This document shows positions 22,517 through 32,742 of a stretch of DNA of 64,000 bases, piece by piece. The DNA is from Epiperipatus broadwayi (taxonomy: Eukaryota; Onychophora; Udeonychophora; Euonychophora; Peripatidae), in NCBI GenBank assembly GCA_028023455.1, contig JAQFVV010000231.1:1452501-1516500 (forward strand), in the 5' to 3' direction. Position 1 is the first letter of the stretch. Every line of letters begins with the position of its first letter. Under the pieces are notes generated by a model. The model ran no database searches. It was given only the letters and a program-made list of their open reading frames with translations, and was not told the DNA's origin. The position numbers and the translations under genes were made by a program.

Positions 22517-22984
22517 ATCAAAACTACCCCAAATTCAAAACTAAACCAGAGTAGCCAAAGAAATAAACTCTAAAACACAACCAATGGTTTCACTGCTACA
22601 AGCAGACTTCTCAAATGTAAAGGACTAAAACATTACACAGTTATACTACATATTACCTACAATTCCCACTTACATCCCACACACTCTTAATATTAAAAAA
22701 ACGTCTAAACAAGTTAATTGCTTCAAAATCATAAATTTTTAATAGTAAAGATTCTAATAATAATAATAAAAATTATGATTCTGAAGCAATTAACTTGTTT
22801 AAAAGTTATTTTAATATTTTAAGGGTGTGTGGGATATAAAGGAGAATTGTGAATAATATGTAGTATAAATTTTTTATTATGTTTTAGTCCTTTACACTCA
22901 AGAAGTCTGCTTGTTGCAGTGAAACCATTGGTTATGTTTTAGAATTTATTTCTTTGACTGGTTTGAATTTGAGGTAATTTTGAT
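22517..22984. mobile_element. 468-bp foldback element
   Basis: Left arm ATCAAAACTACCCCAAATTC and right arm GAATTTGAGGTAATTTTGAT are inverted. Pairing continues through ACCAATGGTTTCACTGC / GCAGTGAAACCATTGGT, the GTGTGTGGGAT block and AAGTTAATTGCTTC near the centre. Arms are about 215 bp each. No ORF. Confidence 0.8.
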
Positions 22985-23499
22985 ATATATATATATATAT
23001 ATATATCCACAATCTAATTCCACTTCCAGCCATTTGTTTATAATTACCCAGCAATGACTAGCAAAAGATGTTTCCACTTTCTGCTATTAGTTATGCCTTT
23101 GTATAGTTTTCTAATTAGTGATACATATAGATATTTTCTATATATCTTAATTAATAAGGGCTGCTAAATTATATATAGAGACATTTATATGTAATTAATA
23201 TCCAAGTTTTAGGTTTTACTAATTTCGTTTCTGTTAGAACACTGACATTTCATTTTTTTTAATATATAATGAACTATGCTTCTTTGATTCTACTCTTCAT
23301 ACTGTTTTTCTTCCAAAATCAGCTTCAAATCATTCCCCAGTCCAATGACACCTAAAGGTGTAACAGGGATTTGCTCTCATGCTGTTATATATATATATAT
23401 ATATATATATATGTTAATTCTAATATTTTCATGGATAAAAGATGTCATATTATTGTTACTATTTATGGAATATTCTTTGTGGTGAAAAAGATAAATTCT
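22985..23499. other. Low-complexity DNA 3' of the PLE fragment
   Basis: (TA)n tracts at about 22984-23006 and 23385-23412. The rest is AT-rich with nothing recognised. It may include the downstream terminal repeat of the Penelope-like element, which I could not delimit. Confidence 0.45.
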
Positions 23500-23545
23500 G
23501 ACGTTTCGGTACAATATCAAGTACCTTCCTCAGAGCATACTCTTT
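23500..23545 (-). ncRNA. PLE-type minimal hammerhead-like motif
   Basis: Minus strand: CTGAGGA (23527-23533), one extra A, a perfect 5-bp hairpin GGTAC...GTACC (loop of 8), then GAAACGTC ending at 23500. GAAACGTC gives the 2-bp A-U/C-G stem III without a loop that is known from Penelope-like elements. The unpaired A where the first stem II base pair normally lies (10.1) is atypical. It sits about 50 bp 3' of the GIY-YIG ORF stop, where such motifs are found in this element class. Confidence 0.6.
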
Positions 23546-23592
23546 CTCAAATCATAAGAATGCTTGTGAGATTTAAAATCGTTTTTATCATT

Positions 23593-23996
23593 TTATTTCT
23601 CCTCATATTTAAATTCTATTGGTTGAAAAGTTTTAAAATTTATTTTCTCTTCCAATAGCTCCTTCCAAATGTGGTTAATCTTCTTTAATTCATACCTTTC
23701 ATTTATGCTCTTGGGCCTTTTAAAAATCTCTATAGCTTCTCTTAGCAATCTCTGGTCATATTGTTCAATTTTTGCTAAAATATTTGTTTTTTCAAAATTG
23801 ATATCATGATTTGTTAATTTTATATGAGAATTAATAGCTGACGAATTGGATTTTTCTCTGACTGCCAGAATATGTTCTTCCTTTCCAATATTTATTCTAC
23901 GATTAGTCTGTCCAATATATGTATGTGAACAGACCCTACATGGAATTTCATATACACCATGACATTCCAAAGCAATTTTATCTTTAGGAAGTGGAA
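23593..23996 (-). pseudogene. Penelope-like retroelement, C-terminal GIY-YIG endonuclease fragment
   Basis: The minus-strand frame ending at 23593 reads CHGVYEIPCRVCSHTYIGQT then NRRINIGKEEH. Further on are SAINSHIKLTNHDINF, LLREAIEIFKRP and INERYELKKI. This matches the GIY-YIG domain of Penelope-like elements: GVY for GIY, a C..C pair, YIGQT for YIG, the arginine after it, the EH pair, H-----H-F and the catalytic-region glutamate in REA. The domain keeps its C-terminus and natural stop, but upstream it dissolves into (TA)n at 24000-24075, so the reverse transcriptase is absent. The methionine-started frame from 24123 only reads microsatellite. Only a 3' fragment, probably immobile. Confidence 0.85.
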
Positions 23997-24036
23997 ATAT
24001 ATATATATATATTGTAACGATATATAAATATGTCGT

Positions 24037-24072
<36 letters not shown>

Positions 24073-24075
24073 AAT
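23997..24075. repeat. (TA)n microsatellite cutting the PLE fragment
   Basis: Two TA runs flank the short palindrome TGTAACGATATATAAATATG. They mark the 5' truncation of the Penelope-like fragment. Confidence 0.85.
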
Positions 24076-24241
24076 ACTATACATGTATTTAATTCTTTCA
24101 TATTCAGTCTGTATTCTGCCCATCCCTTTTATGTATATTTAAATACTTAATGTCCTACATATGAGGAGTCAGATTGTCTTACAGTCAACATAGTCAACAT
24201 GGATATGATGCAACAAAAAATGTCAAACAAAGGCTTTGAAT

Positions 24242-24535
24242 ACATCATCATCAGAATTTTCAATGATATAGATGGCTGAAGAGTTGGAGAGTGGAGAAGA
24301 CTGCAGCCTGTCCATTAAAGTTTGAAGATTTTCTATCTTTATATAAACCAAGCACTGATTATATGTGTGAGAGAGATAATGAGCTGTACCAAACGATGAG
24401 TGCTGGATCAGCATGAAATACATATCCTGGAGATCATTTATCTTTTCATATGTATGTGTTTATGTGTATTGGTTGTATAAAATGGAATGGATGACTAAAG
24501 GGAATTTGAAAGTATGAGTTCAAATCCCCTGTATG
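24242..24535 (+). repeat. Full-length family A1 hammerhead repeat, mutated core
   Basis: Runs from the 5' end CAGAATTTTCAATGATATAG through CACTGATTATAT, the ribozyme region and GTGTATTGGTTGTATAA to the B-box-like GAGTTCAAATCCCC near 24520. The core is AAACGATGA rather than AACTGATGA, so C3 and U4 are replaced. Stem II (GTGCTGGATCAGCAT), GAAA and stem III persist. The same double change is in the copy at 42668-42955. Confidence 0.75.
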
Positions 24536-24546
24536 TGTGTGTGTGA

Positions 24547-24832
24547 TTGTAATACAAATAAAATATCCATTAATTAAAAACTATTGCAATAACAAGAAAA
24601 TAATAATTTAATGATAATTAACTATTAAATACAGTCTTTCAATCCCACAGAAATACTTTTGCCTTAATTCCTTAACCCTCCTCAATGACACATTCTTTCA
24701 ATCTGCAGAAGTACTTTCAGTTAATTCCTTAACCTTCCTCAATACGCTTAAAGTACTTCTGCAGATTGAAAGACGGTATATAATAATTAATTACCGTTTA
24801 TTTATTATTTTTATTGTTATGTATATATATGT
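24547..24832. mobile_element. MITE family I copy
   Basis: Starts AATACAAATAAAATATCC and ends with the complementary TTATTTTTATTGTTATG region. The inner arms carry CAGTCTTTCAATC and GATTGAAAGACGG, plus ACTTTCAGTTAATTCCTTAACC in two copies. No ORF. Confidence 0.75.
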
Positions 24833-24989
24833 TGTATACCATGTTATCAAAGATATTAAATTTGTTTTGATTTCACAGATGGTAATTGAAAAGGCTATTC
24901 CTCTCAAAACACTTGGCTGAATACATAGTAGGTAATGAATCTACCACTGGTAGATTTTTCTTAATTTTAGTTCACATTTTAAAAAGTTT

Positions 24990-25560
24990 TATAACTGACT
25001 TTAGCATATCAGACAATGACATACAACAGAGTAAATTAATCATAGAGTTAAACCTGGGTGGAACGCTTTTGATAAAAATAACACCTTTAAAAGGAAATGT
25101 ATGTTACAGAACAAAAGTTTTTTAATAGAAGTTTTGCCAGCTTCTACTTGTGGATCTATCTAAGCCTTCTACAAATAACAGAAAAGCAACACAGAGGCTT
25201 CAGACTACTAACAAAGTGTGAAGAAAAATGTCTTAGAAGTAGCAAAAAGAGAATGAAAATAAAATACATAGATGAAAAAACAAACAAGTATCATTTGACA
25301 TCACTGAAAAAAATATGAGAATGAAATGAAACTTGACCAGATATACTGGTAGAAATGTTAGTAAATGAGTAGTTGAAGTTTTAAGTGGGATTACATGAGA
25401 TTTTAAAAGATCTAAAAAAAGACCATAAGTGAGGTGGTTGGATGAAATAAGGAAGTTTGCTGCTGTGATAAGAAAGACTGAATTTAACTTGGAAAAACTT
25501 TCATCCTGCGGTAGAATGATAATAACTGAAAATGATTAAAACCGATGTCTAATATGCAAT
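24990..25560 (+). pseudogene. RTE-like retrotransposon 3' fragment
   Basis: A broken plus-strand series includes LQNKSF then FNRSFASFYLW (compare VFNRSVLPVFTYG in better copies), then TEASDY and KTNKYH. Near 25385-25520 comes WDYMRF*KI*KK with VVG*NKEVC. These are the W-PRD-KR and RW-D-IRK segments after decay. It ends at TTTCATCCTGCGGTAGAATG, the family's 3' end. The methionine-started frames at 24886 and 25097 are chance segments of this dead copy. Confidence 0.6.
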
Positions 25561-26100
25561 ACCTAAGCGAATGTAATTTACTTTTATGTGTCATTTAGTA
25601 AACATTTTGACACATTTCTCTATAGAAAATCAATTGTACTATATTTTAGATAATTTATTAACATATATTTCAATATTTCTTTTCTTTTTGTGATGGTATT
25701 TGCACCGATTGTGATTTCTATATTGAAATATTTTTAAAATCTATTAATTTATGACCTTCTACATTTAATGATTTTATTACCAGAAAGTTAATCTACTAAC
25801 TTAAGTTTAATCAGTTAACTTTATTATTTGAAACAAATTGTAGTAACTATTTTTTCCTTCAAATAATACTGAATGTAAATTACGGTGTTCTCAATACTAT
25901 TTTTGCCCATCAGACCCATGGTTTAGAATTAACGTTCAATAAACTGAAAGATTTTTTTTATAATAACTGACAATTTTATAAAAAGAAGCTTGAAATTTTT
26001 TCAAAACCCAACCAAGATATCCATTTAATATTGGTCAGTACATGGGTATCTAAGTATTCTTAACTGGAGAGAAGAGGTCTGCGAGAAAAAAAAATTTTCA
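25561..26100. other. AT-rich intergenic DNA, nothing recognised
   Basis: No ORF and no repeat family recognised. Confidence 0.5.
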
Positions 26101-26330
26101 AATGGCTTTATTATTCAGAGTTCATAAGGAATTTCAGTATCAGAAAATAGAGGGCTGAGTCATGATCCAATAACCTTGGAGTTCAGAAGTTTGCAGCTCT
26201 ATCACAACACCAAAGCATGTAGAAAACAATAACATCCAGCTTCATTGCTCAAGACTTCATAAAAGGTTTGAGCATCAGAAGTGAAAGAAATGGGCACAAT
26301 TCATGGAACTTAAACTCCAGAACTGTCATT
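26101..26330 (-). repeat. SINE-like sequence with tRNA-like block
   Basis: The minus strand carries GGTGTTGTGATAGAGCTGC, similar to the A-box-like piece at 21608-21628 (GGTGCTGTGGTATTAGAGC). The recurrent tail motif (ATGGCTTTATTATTCAGAGTTCATAAGG; TTGCTCAAGACTTCATAAAA) appears at both sides. The start and end cannot be fixed. Confidence 0.45.
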
Positions 26331-26904
26331 TAAACACTGCATCAGAACACTCGGAGTCAATAATTACTAGATCGAGTCAGTATAGTGGCGGTCATACCAT
26401 GCAGCCTTCACAAAGGAAGTGGGAGGTGTTATACGTCAATCAGTACTGAAACCATAGTTTACCTTCTTACATAAGTAAACGTAAAATGTAATCTATAAAG
26501 GGTTAAGACTAATAAAGAAACCGACAAACATCAAGTTTCAGTAGCGGATAATCATAGACTAGCGAAGTTGATTTTTCCCCTTCTCCTACATAATACAGAA
26601 AAAATGAATAGCAAATAATCTATGCTGCTGATTGCTGATAATGAAGGCTTCCTCAACTTCTCCGATATCACAAATTACAGCAACTATTGCAAATAATAGG
26701 CTTCTCTCTATAAGCAGAATAGTGTTCTGAAATCTTTTAATAGTTGCCAATGGAGATATCAATATCTAAAATTGCAGTTTAAGCAAGCAACCGATCTTTG
26801 GGTAATTTTAGCATCTATACACCCCTTAAAATAAAAATTATATCTAAACTTCATCTATAAAACAGTTAACATTTTCAGATACACATACATAAAGACTTGT
26901 ACGT

Positions 26905-27165
26905 CTTTCATATATCATCATCACTTTTTCCAGCCATTATCAATACACTGCAGGATGAAAGGCTTTCCAAGTTGAATCCAGTGTCTCTGATCTGTAGCTT
27001 CTCTTCTCCACGTCACAGCAGCAAACGTTCTTATTTCAACCCACCACCTCACACACGCTCTCTTTCTAGGTCTTTTTACAATTTCTTAGTATCCAGTTTG
27101 AGATTTCAACTAGCTAACTATTATCATATAATATATATGCCCAGCCCAAATCCTATTGTCTCTTA
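26905..27165 (-). pseudogene. RTE-like retrotransposon C-terminal end
   Basis: The plus strand reads GCCATTATCAATACACTGCAGG, the complement of the RTE 3' end, just after CATCATCATC at about 26918. Minus-strand frames give the decayed WRREATD-RHWIQLGK tail and, further in, the IPRD / KR-like segment. Closely parallel to 45970-46330. Dead 5'-truncated copy. Confidence 0.65.
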
Positions 27166-28040
27166 ATTCTTTCAATAAGTTCTCTTACCCATGTCTTTTG
27201 TTTAATATAAATATTTGTTTTTATGATTTTGTGATGTTCCTTTCTAAGGGCCTGCTACTGATGACAATGATAGTAGAGAACCTGACTTTCTGGTCAGTAA
27301 ATTTGATATTTCATTTCATATTTTTAATCAAATTAGGGCTATCATCACAAGTAAATGTTGGTTAGTAATGGGGTTTTCAGTTTTTCTTCACTACACAGAA
27401 TAACAAAAATGAAAAACATTCCAACACCCACTTTTCAGCATATTAAAAGCTTGGTGAATAAAGTTTTTTTTTATTTCCCTCTATGAGTTTAAAAACTATT
27501 GAGAAGTATTTGCCCTGTAGTGAGCTATTTAAAACTGTTTGAAATTTATGATAAACCTGCCATGCAATAAAGACCTAATCCTCCACACTTAACATTGATC
27601 TGGATTTTTACACACCTTGTAGCCAAAAAGTTCCAACTTTATCATAAGACTTCATACACTTTAATGTTCTAAAAACATTTTGTGTTGCTCCAAAATAAAT
27701 TTTTAATAGCTTGAATATAAATGAAATTAATGAGGAGATACTAAAAATTCCCAGATAATTATATGTAAACTAACTGTCAGCAAATGTAAGTATAGAATGA
27801 GACTACCTATACTTTAGCTTTGATCATATACAAGCTTACCATTTACTGATGTGCTAACATGCAGAACGTGATCCACTAATGTAATTTCCTGACAAGTATA
27901 AGCTATTCCAAAATCACTATAACTAATGAAAGAGAAAGGCTGAGCTTCATATTTAACAAACTCTAAATATCAAATTCATCTTCAGTTAATAGATGTAAAA
28001 ATAATTCTTTGATAGTTTGAAATAGATGAAATCATATGTC
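27166..28040. other. Intergenic DNA, no gene recognised
   Basis: AT-rich with several short open frames of no recognisable composition. Confidence 0.5.
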
Positions 28041-28312
28041 TAAAGGATTTGAACACAGACTCTCAATCTCCCTCCAGCTATCCACACTATCTCATACAAC
28101 CAATACTCATGAGCACACTTATATGAAAAAGATAAAGATCTTTTATATATTTCATGTTGAAACAGCACTCATCAGTTCGTCCAGATCATCTCCCATATAT
28201 ATATAATCAGTCCTCAGTTTACATTAAAATAGCAAATCTTCAATCGTTAATGAACAGGCATGAAATCTATTCCACCATCCTACTCCTCAGCGATCCATAC
28301 CATTGAAAATCT
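28041..28312 (-). repeat. Full-length family A1 hammerhead repeat
   Basis: The minus-strand copy runs from 5' TTTTCAATGGTATGGATCGC (about 28309) to the B-box-like TGTGTTCAAATCC (about 28045). It carries an intact ribozyme core (separate entry). It abuts a plus-strand partial copy head to head at about 28312. Confidence 0.75.
28110..28185 (-). ncRNA. Hammerhead ribozyme (type I), canonical core
   Basis: Minus strand: GAACTGATGA with the core at 28169-28175, stem II GTGCTGTTTCAACAT (one C-A mismatch and a G-U), GAAA (28150-28153). Stem III is ATA...TAT followed by C, the base paired to 28131 and the predicted cleavage site. All core bases are invariant. Stem II is imperfect, so activity could be weak. 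Confidence 0.7.
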
Positions 28313-28500
28313 AAAGATGGAATGATCTGGACCAACTGATGATTGCTGGTTCAGCACAAAATACAAATATTGAAGATCCATTTATTTTTTTCTCATATGT
28401 GTGGCCATGTGTATTGGTTGAATGACAATGTGTGGTTAACTGAAGGGAGTTTGAAAATCTATGTTCAAATCCCCTGTAATTAAATCTCAACTTCAAGTAT
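28313..28500 (+). repeat. Partial family A1 repeat, head to head with the previous copy
   Basis: Starts just upstream of the ribozyme (GATCTGGACCAACTGATGA, core 28336-28342) and runs to the B-box-like TGTTCAAATCCCC near 28475. The GAAA is AAAA, so the core is broken although CTGATGA and most of stem II survive. Confidence 0.7.
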
Positions 28501-28814
28501 ATAAATTATATTTGTCTTCAAATATTATAGATGAAATTAATGCAGAAGTAAATGGTATCTAGTATAGGCGGGCTTATTTTATACTTACATGTACTGAGTT
28601 TGTTTACATGAAACTCACTGGAGGTTTTCACTACTTCCGCATTAAATAACTATGGATTTAGCGTTTTTTTATATATAGTAAATAGTACCTATACATAGTG
28701 ACAAAAAAGTTTGAATACATTACAAAAGATAATTTGCAAGCCAACTCCTTAAACAATTATTCAAATGAATTTATAACTAGCACTTTTTCTGACAGATTGT
28801 CATTGATATAAGAA

Positions 28815-29110
28815 AAGATAGGCATTATTTACAAGCTCATTTGGATGATTCTATTATGTATTCCGATTCATTTGTTCTGGAAATACACTTATATTATGAG
28901 CATTACATTTCTGATACCATAAAATTATTAACAAAGACATTAAAGTCATTAGAATTTCATCTAAATTAATATCTGAGACTGGAACCCAGCTTAATTAATA
29001 TAAAACAAAAATTGCCAATATAAAAAGTTTGTTTTTCTGAATATCAATGCTTGGTGTAATACTGTATAAGAAACTGGAGGTCAGATGAAAGTGATCTATT
29101 TTTATATGAC
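28815..29110. repeat. Dispersed repeat family L, copy 1
   Basis: GGCATTATTTACAAGCTCATTTGGATGATTCT followed by CTGGAAATACACTTATATT resembles 31876-32200 and 32205-32400. No coding potential. Confidence 0.6.
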
Positions 29111-29137
29111 AAAATAGATTGGTACTGATATATATAT

Positions 29138-29604
29138 ATGACAATAGATGGCATTCTACCAAAAACACCGTCAGCGTAGTTTTTTGTTTACATAAACGTC
29201 AGAGCAAGCATTCACTATCTCTAACTTTAATTTCCACCTTCAGATCATGATTTCAAGCTATTTGCTATTGTCAGTGAAGGACAGGAATAAGAAAATAGAT
29301 CTAAACACAAACTCTGAGCATTTATGAAACAGTTTCTATTCATCTTGCAAGCGTGAATCTCTTAGACACGTAATGTCTTCAAACTCAGCATAGCAAGTTG
29401 AATAGAAATTGTTTCATAAATGCTCAGAGTTTGTGTTTAGATCTATTTTCTTATTCCTGTCCTTCACTGACAATAGCAAATAGCTTGAAATCATGATCTG
29501 AAGGTGGAAATTAAAGTTAGAGATAGTGAATGCTTGCTGTGACGTTTATGTAAACAAAAAACTACGCTTGATGGTGTTTTTGGTAGAATGCCATCTATTG
29601 TCAT
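29138..29604. mobile_element. 467-bp foldback element (family C)
   Basis: Two near-perfect inverted arms of about 220 bp. They begin ATGACAATAGATGGC at the left and end GCCATCTATTGTCAT at the right. Shared inner blocks include CATAAACGTCA, CAGATCATGATTTCAAGC and CTGAGCATTTATGAAAC. The short loop holds CTTGCAAGCGTGAATC. No ORF. Confidence 0.9.
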
Positions 29605-29747
29605 AAATACAAGCGTTAGCAAGTTTTTAACTTGTGTTTTTTTGTTTTTCATAAATGTACCTTTGAGGTCTTTCTTGCAATGATATATATTGCAGATGCT
29701 TCTACTATGTGGTATGCTGAACTGAGATCAGACCCATGTAGCTATCT

Positions 29748-30010
29748 AGCTTGCTATGCTGAGTTTGAAGATATTATGTGTCTAAGAGATTCACACTTGC
29801 AAGCTGAATAGAAACTGTTTCATAAATGCTCAGAGTTTGTGTTTAGATCTATTTTCTTATTCCTGTCCTTCACTGATGATATCAAATAGTTTGAAATCAT
29901 GATCTGAAGGTGGAAATTAAAGTTAGAGATAGTGAATGCTTGCTCTGACGTTTATGTAAACAAAAAACTATGCTTGGTGGTGTTTTTGGTGGAACGCCAT
30001 CTATTGTCAT
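29748..30010. mobile_element. Half copy of foldback family C, with shared downstream flank
   Basis: Repeats the right half of the 29138-29604 palindrome. The similarity continues past the element's end: AAATACAAGC..TAGCAAGTTTTTAACTTGTG follows both copies. So this half arose by local duplication, not independent insertion. Confidence 0.85.
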
Positions 30011-30231
30011 AAATACAAGCATTAACAAGTTTTTAACTTGTGTTTTTTGTTTTTCATATGTATATAATAAACAAAACAAGTTATAAATTTTGTAATTGCT
30101 TATAGCTTGCATTTTATGATCACTAGATGGAGCTTTACCAATAGCCCACTATCAAGCTTTGTTTACATAAACACTGAGAGAGATAGAATTCAATATCTCT
30201 TTCATTGTCTCCAACCTTTAAACCATGGTCC

Positions 30232-31430
30232 CAATATCAATAACAATTAACAATCTTTTAACAATTCATGGTCCAATATATTTATATAGAAAATAAAGAT
30301 GGTGGCTTAACCATAAAGGTTGAAATTATTGTTACAAAGAAGTTTAAATAAATCTCCTTAAACAGGTAAATATAGCCTGTTCTGAAGGCAGACTAATAAT
30401 TAGTCAATTATGACATTACAAAAGTAAATGATTTGTAAGTAATCATTATTAAACCAGTCAATGCTTAGACATCCCCATTATCAATAACAATCAACAATCT
30501 CAAAATGTCATGGCAACTCTGACTTAACAATAAAGGTGAAACACCACCTTTATTTATGGTACAATATATTTATATAGACACTAAAATGCAACTTGACCAC
30601 AGAGATTAAAATTATTGATATAAAGAAATTTAAATAAATCTCTTTAACCAGGTAAATATAGCCTGTTCTGAATGCACAATAATAATTAGTCAATTGTAAC
30701 AATACAAACTGCAATTATAATTTTCACCCAAAATATTACTTAAATAATTAGCATAATAATGCACAAAGCTAAATGGGTTTATAATTAATCATTAAAATCA
30801 GTTAGCCTTAGACAATTCCAATATCAATAACAATTTCAACCTGTTGTCAAGGCAACCTCCTTTTAACAGTAAAAATGGAATCCCACCTTTATTTGTGGTC
30901 CAATATATTTATATAGATACTAAAGATTGCAACTTGATCATAGAGATTAAAATTATTGCTACAAAGAAGTTTAAATAAATCTCTTTAAATTGGTAAATAT
31001 AACAGCCCTGAATGCAGACTAATAATTAGTCAATTATAACATTACACACTACAATTACAATTTTCAAATTGCACCCAAAGCATTACTTAAATAATAAATG
31101 TATTAATGCTCAAGACTAAAATGCATTTATTGTAGTTTGTAATGTTATATTTGACTATGTACAGGTTTGCATTCAGAACAAGTTATATTTACCTGTTTAA
31201 GGAAATTTATATAAACTTTTTCATATTAATGATTTCAATCTTTATGGTCAAGTTGTAATCTTTAGTAACCATATAAATATATTAGACCATAAAGGTGGGA
31301 TTCCATCTTTATTGTTAAAAGTAGGTTGCCTTGACAACAGGTTGAAATTGTTGATTGTTATTGATATTGGAATTGCCTAAATGTTGACTGATTACTTATA
31401 AACCCATTTAACCTTGAACATTAATACACT
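30232..31430. repeat. Tandem array with inverted last unit (family D)
   Basis: Three direct units of about 245-340 bp (30232-30477, 30478-30819, 30820-31133) are followed by one inverted unit (31134-31430). Each has AATATCAATAACAAT, TTGTCAAGGCAACC (variously decayed), GGTCCAATATATTTATATAG and CAGGTAAATATAGCCTG. A compact palindromic member is at 54115-54303. No ORF. Confidence 0.8.
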
Positions 31431-31437
31431 TATGTAT

Positions 31438-31826
31438 ATAATACAAATAAAATGAGAATTAATTAAAAAAACTATTGTAATAACCCTAAAAATAATAAAT
31501 ATAATGCTAATTAATTATTATATATGTCCTTCAATCAGCAAAAGTACTCTCAGATAATTCCTTAACCTTCCTCATCTGTCATTAAATTCAAAAAACAAAA
31601 TGGAAGCAAATGTCATCAACTCAAATCCGCATAAAATAAAAATAAATAAATAGACAAGCTGCTAACATTAAAATTGATGATTCATGAGATTTGAATTGAT
31701 GATGTTTGCTTCTGTTTTGTTATTTTGAATTTAACCACAGTTGAAACAGATTAAGGAATTAACCAAAAGTACTTCTGCAGAGTGAAAGACTATATATAAT
31801 AATTAGCATTAAATTTATTATTTTTA
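31438..31826. mobile_element. MITE family I, 389-bp copy
   Basis: Ends with AATACAAATAAAATGAGAAT / ATTTATTATTTTTATTA and inner inverted blocks TCCTTCAATCAGCAAAAGTA / TACTTCTGCAGAGTGAAAGA and GATGATTCATGAGATTTGAA. Followed by (TA)n at about 31828-31873. Confidence 0.75.
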
Positions 31827-31827
31827 T

Positions 31828-31875
<48 letters not shown>

Positions 31876-32400
31876 ATGGGCATTATTTACAAATTCATTT
31901 AAATGATTCTTTGAGAATCTAAATTATGAATTATCTTAGAAATGTATTTGGACTTTTATGATCCAAGAATATGTTTATACTCTCAGTTTTATAGCTTTGA
32001 TCAGCTATAAATTATTAACATGCTCATTAAAATTATATGAATTTTATCTAAATTAATATTTGAAACTGAGGCTGTTTTATTTAATATAAAAACATAGTTG
32101 CAGTTAATAGAAACTTTCAGCCTTTTTTAGTATCAATGCTTGATTTATTACTATAAAGCAAATGAAAGATCTGTTAGAACAGACTGGCAGTGATATATAA
32201 AAAATGAAGGGTATTATTTGCAAATTCATTTAAATGATTCTTTAAAAAAAATCGAGATTATGAATTATATTAATAATAGATTTGGATTTGTATGTTCTGG
32301 AAATAGATTTATATTCTCAAATTTACATATTTGATAAGTTGTAAATTGTCTACAAGCTCATTAAAATCATTATTATTAATCAGTACATATGAATCATTAA
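31876..32400. repeat. Two further family L copies
   Basis: GGGCATTATTTACAAATTCATTT at about 31876 and GGGTATTATTTGCAAATTCATTT at about 32208, each followed by TAAATGATTCTTT and a shared ATATTTGAT-containing block. Tandem arrangement. Confidence 0.6.
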
Positions 32401-32519
32401 GGAGCTATTAAGAATAGGAATGCTTAATGTGAGAATCTATCACAAAAATCATTTTAAATGAAAATGATTTTTGGTAATAAGGGATTTCTTTTGTTTCTCA
32501 TATATTAATCAGAACATAT

Positions 32520-32742
32520 AAATAGAGGAAAAACTCTCCATACAGCAGTGCCACTTAGTGCCAACCAGAGTAATCACTGGATGTAGGAAGGTTTGTGCAT
32601 ACACTCCCTATCTAGTGCCTACTCAACCAATATACCCAAAATTAGTTTCTAGCTTGTGGATTTCATCAGTCAGGAACCTTGAATCTGAGATTACTCTGGC
32701 TTGCACTGAGTGACACTATTATATGGAGAGTTTTGCCTCTGT
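32520..32742. mobile_element. Foldback/MITE family B copy
   Basis: Left end AGGAAAAACTCTCCATACAG and right end ATGGAGAGTTTTGCCTCTGT. The inner GAAGGTTTGTGCATACA and TACTCTGGCTTGCACT blocks are shared with the other copies. The right-arm middle is partly deleted. Confidence 0.8.
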
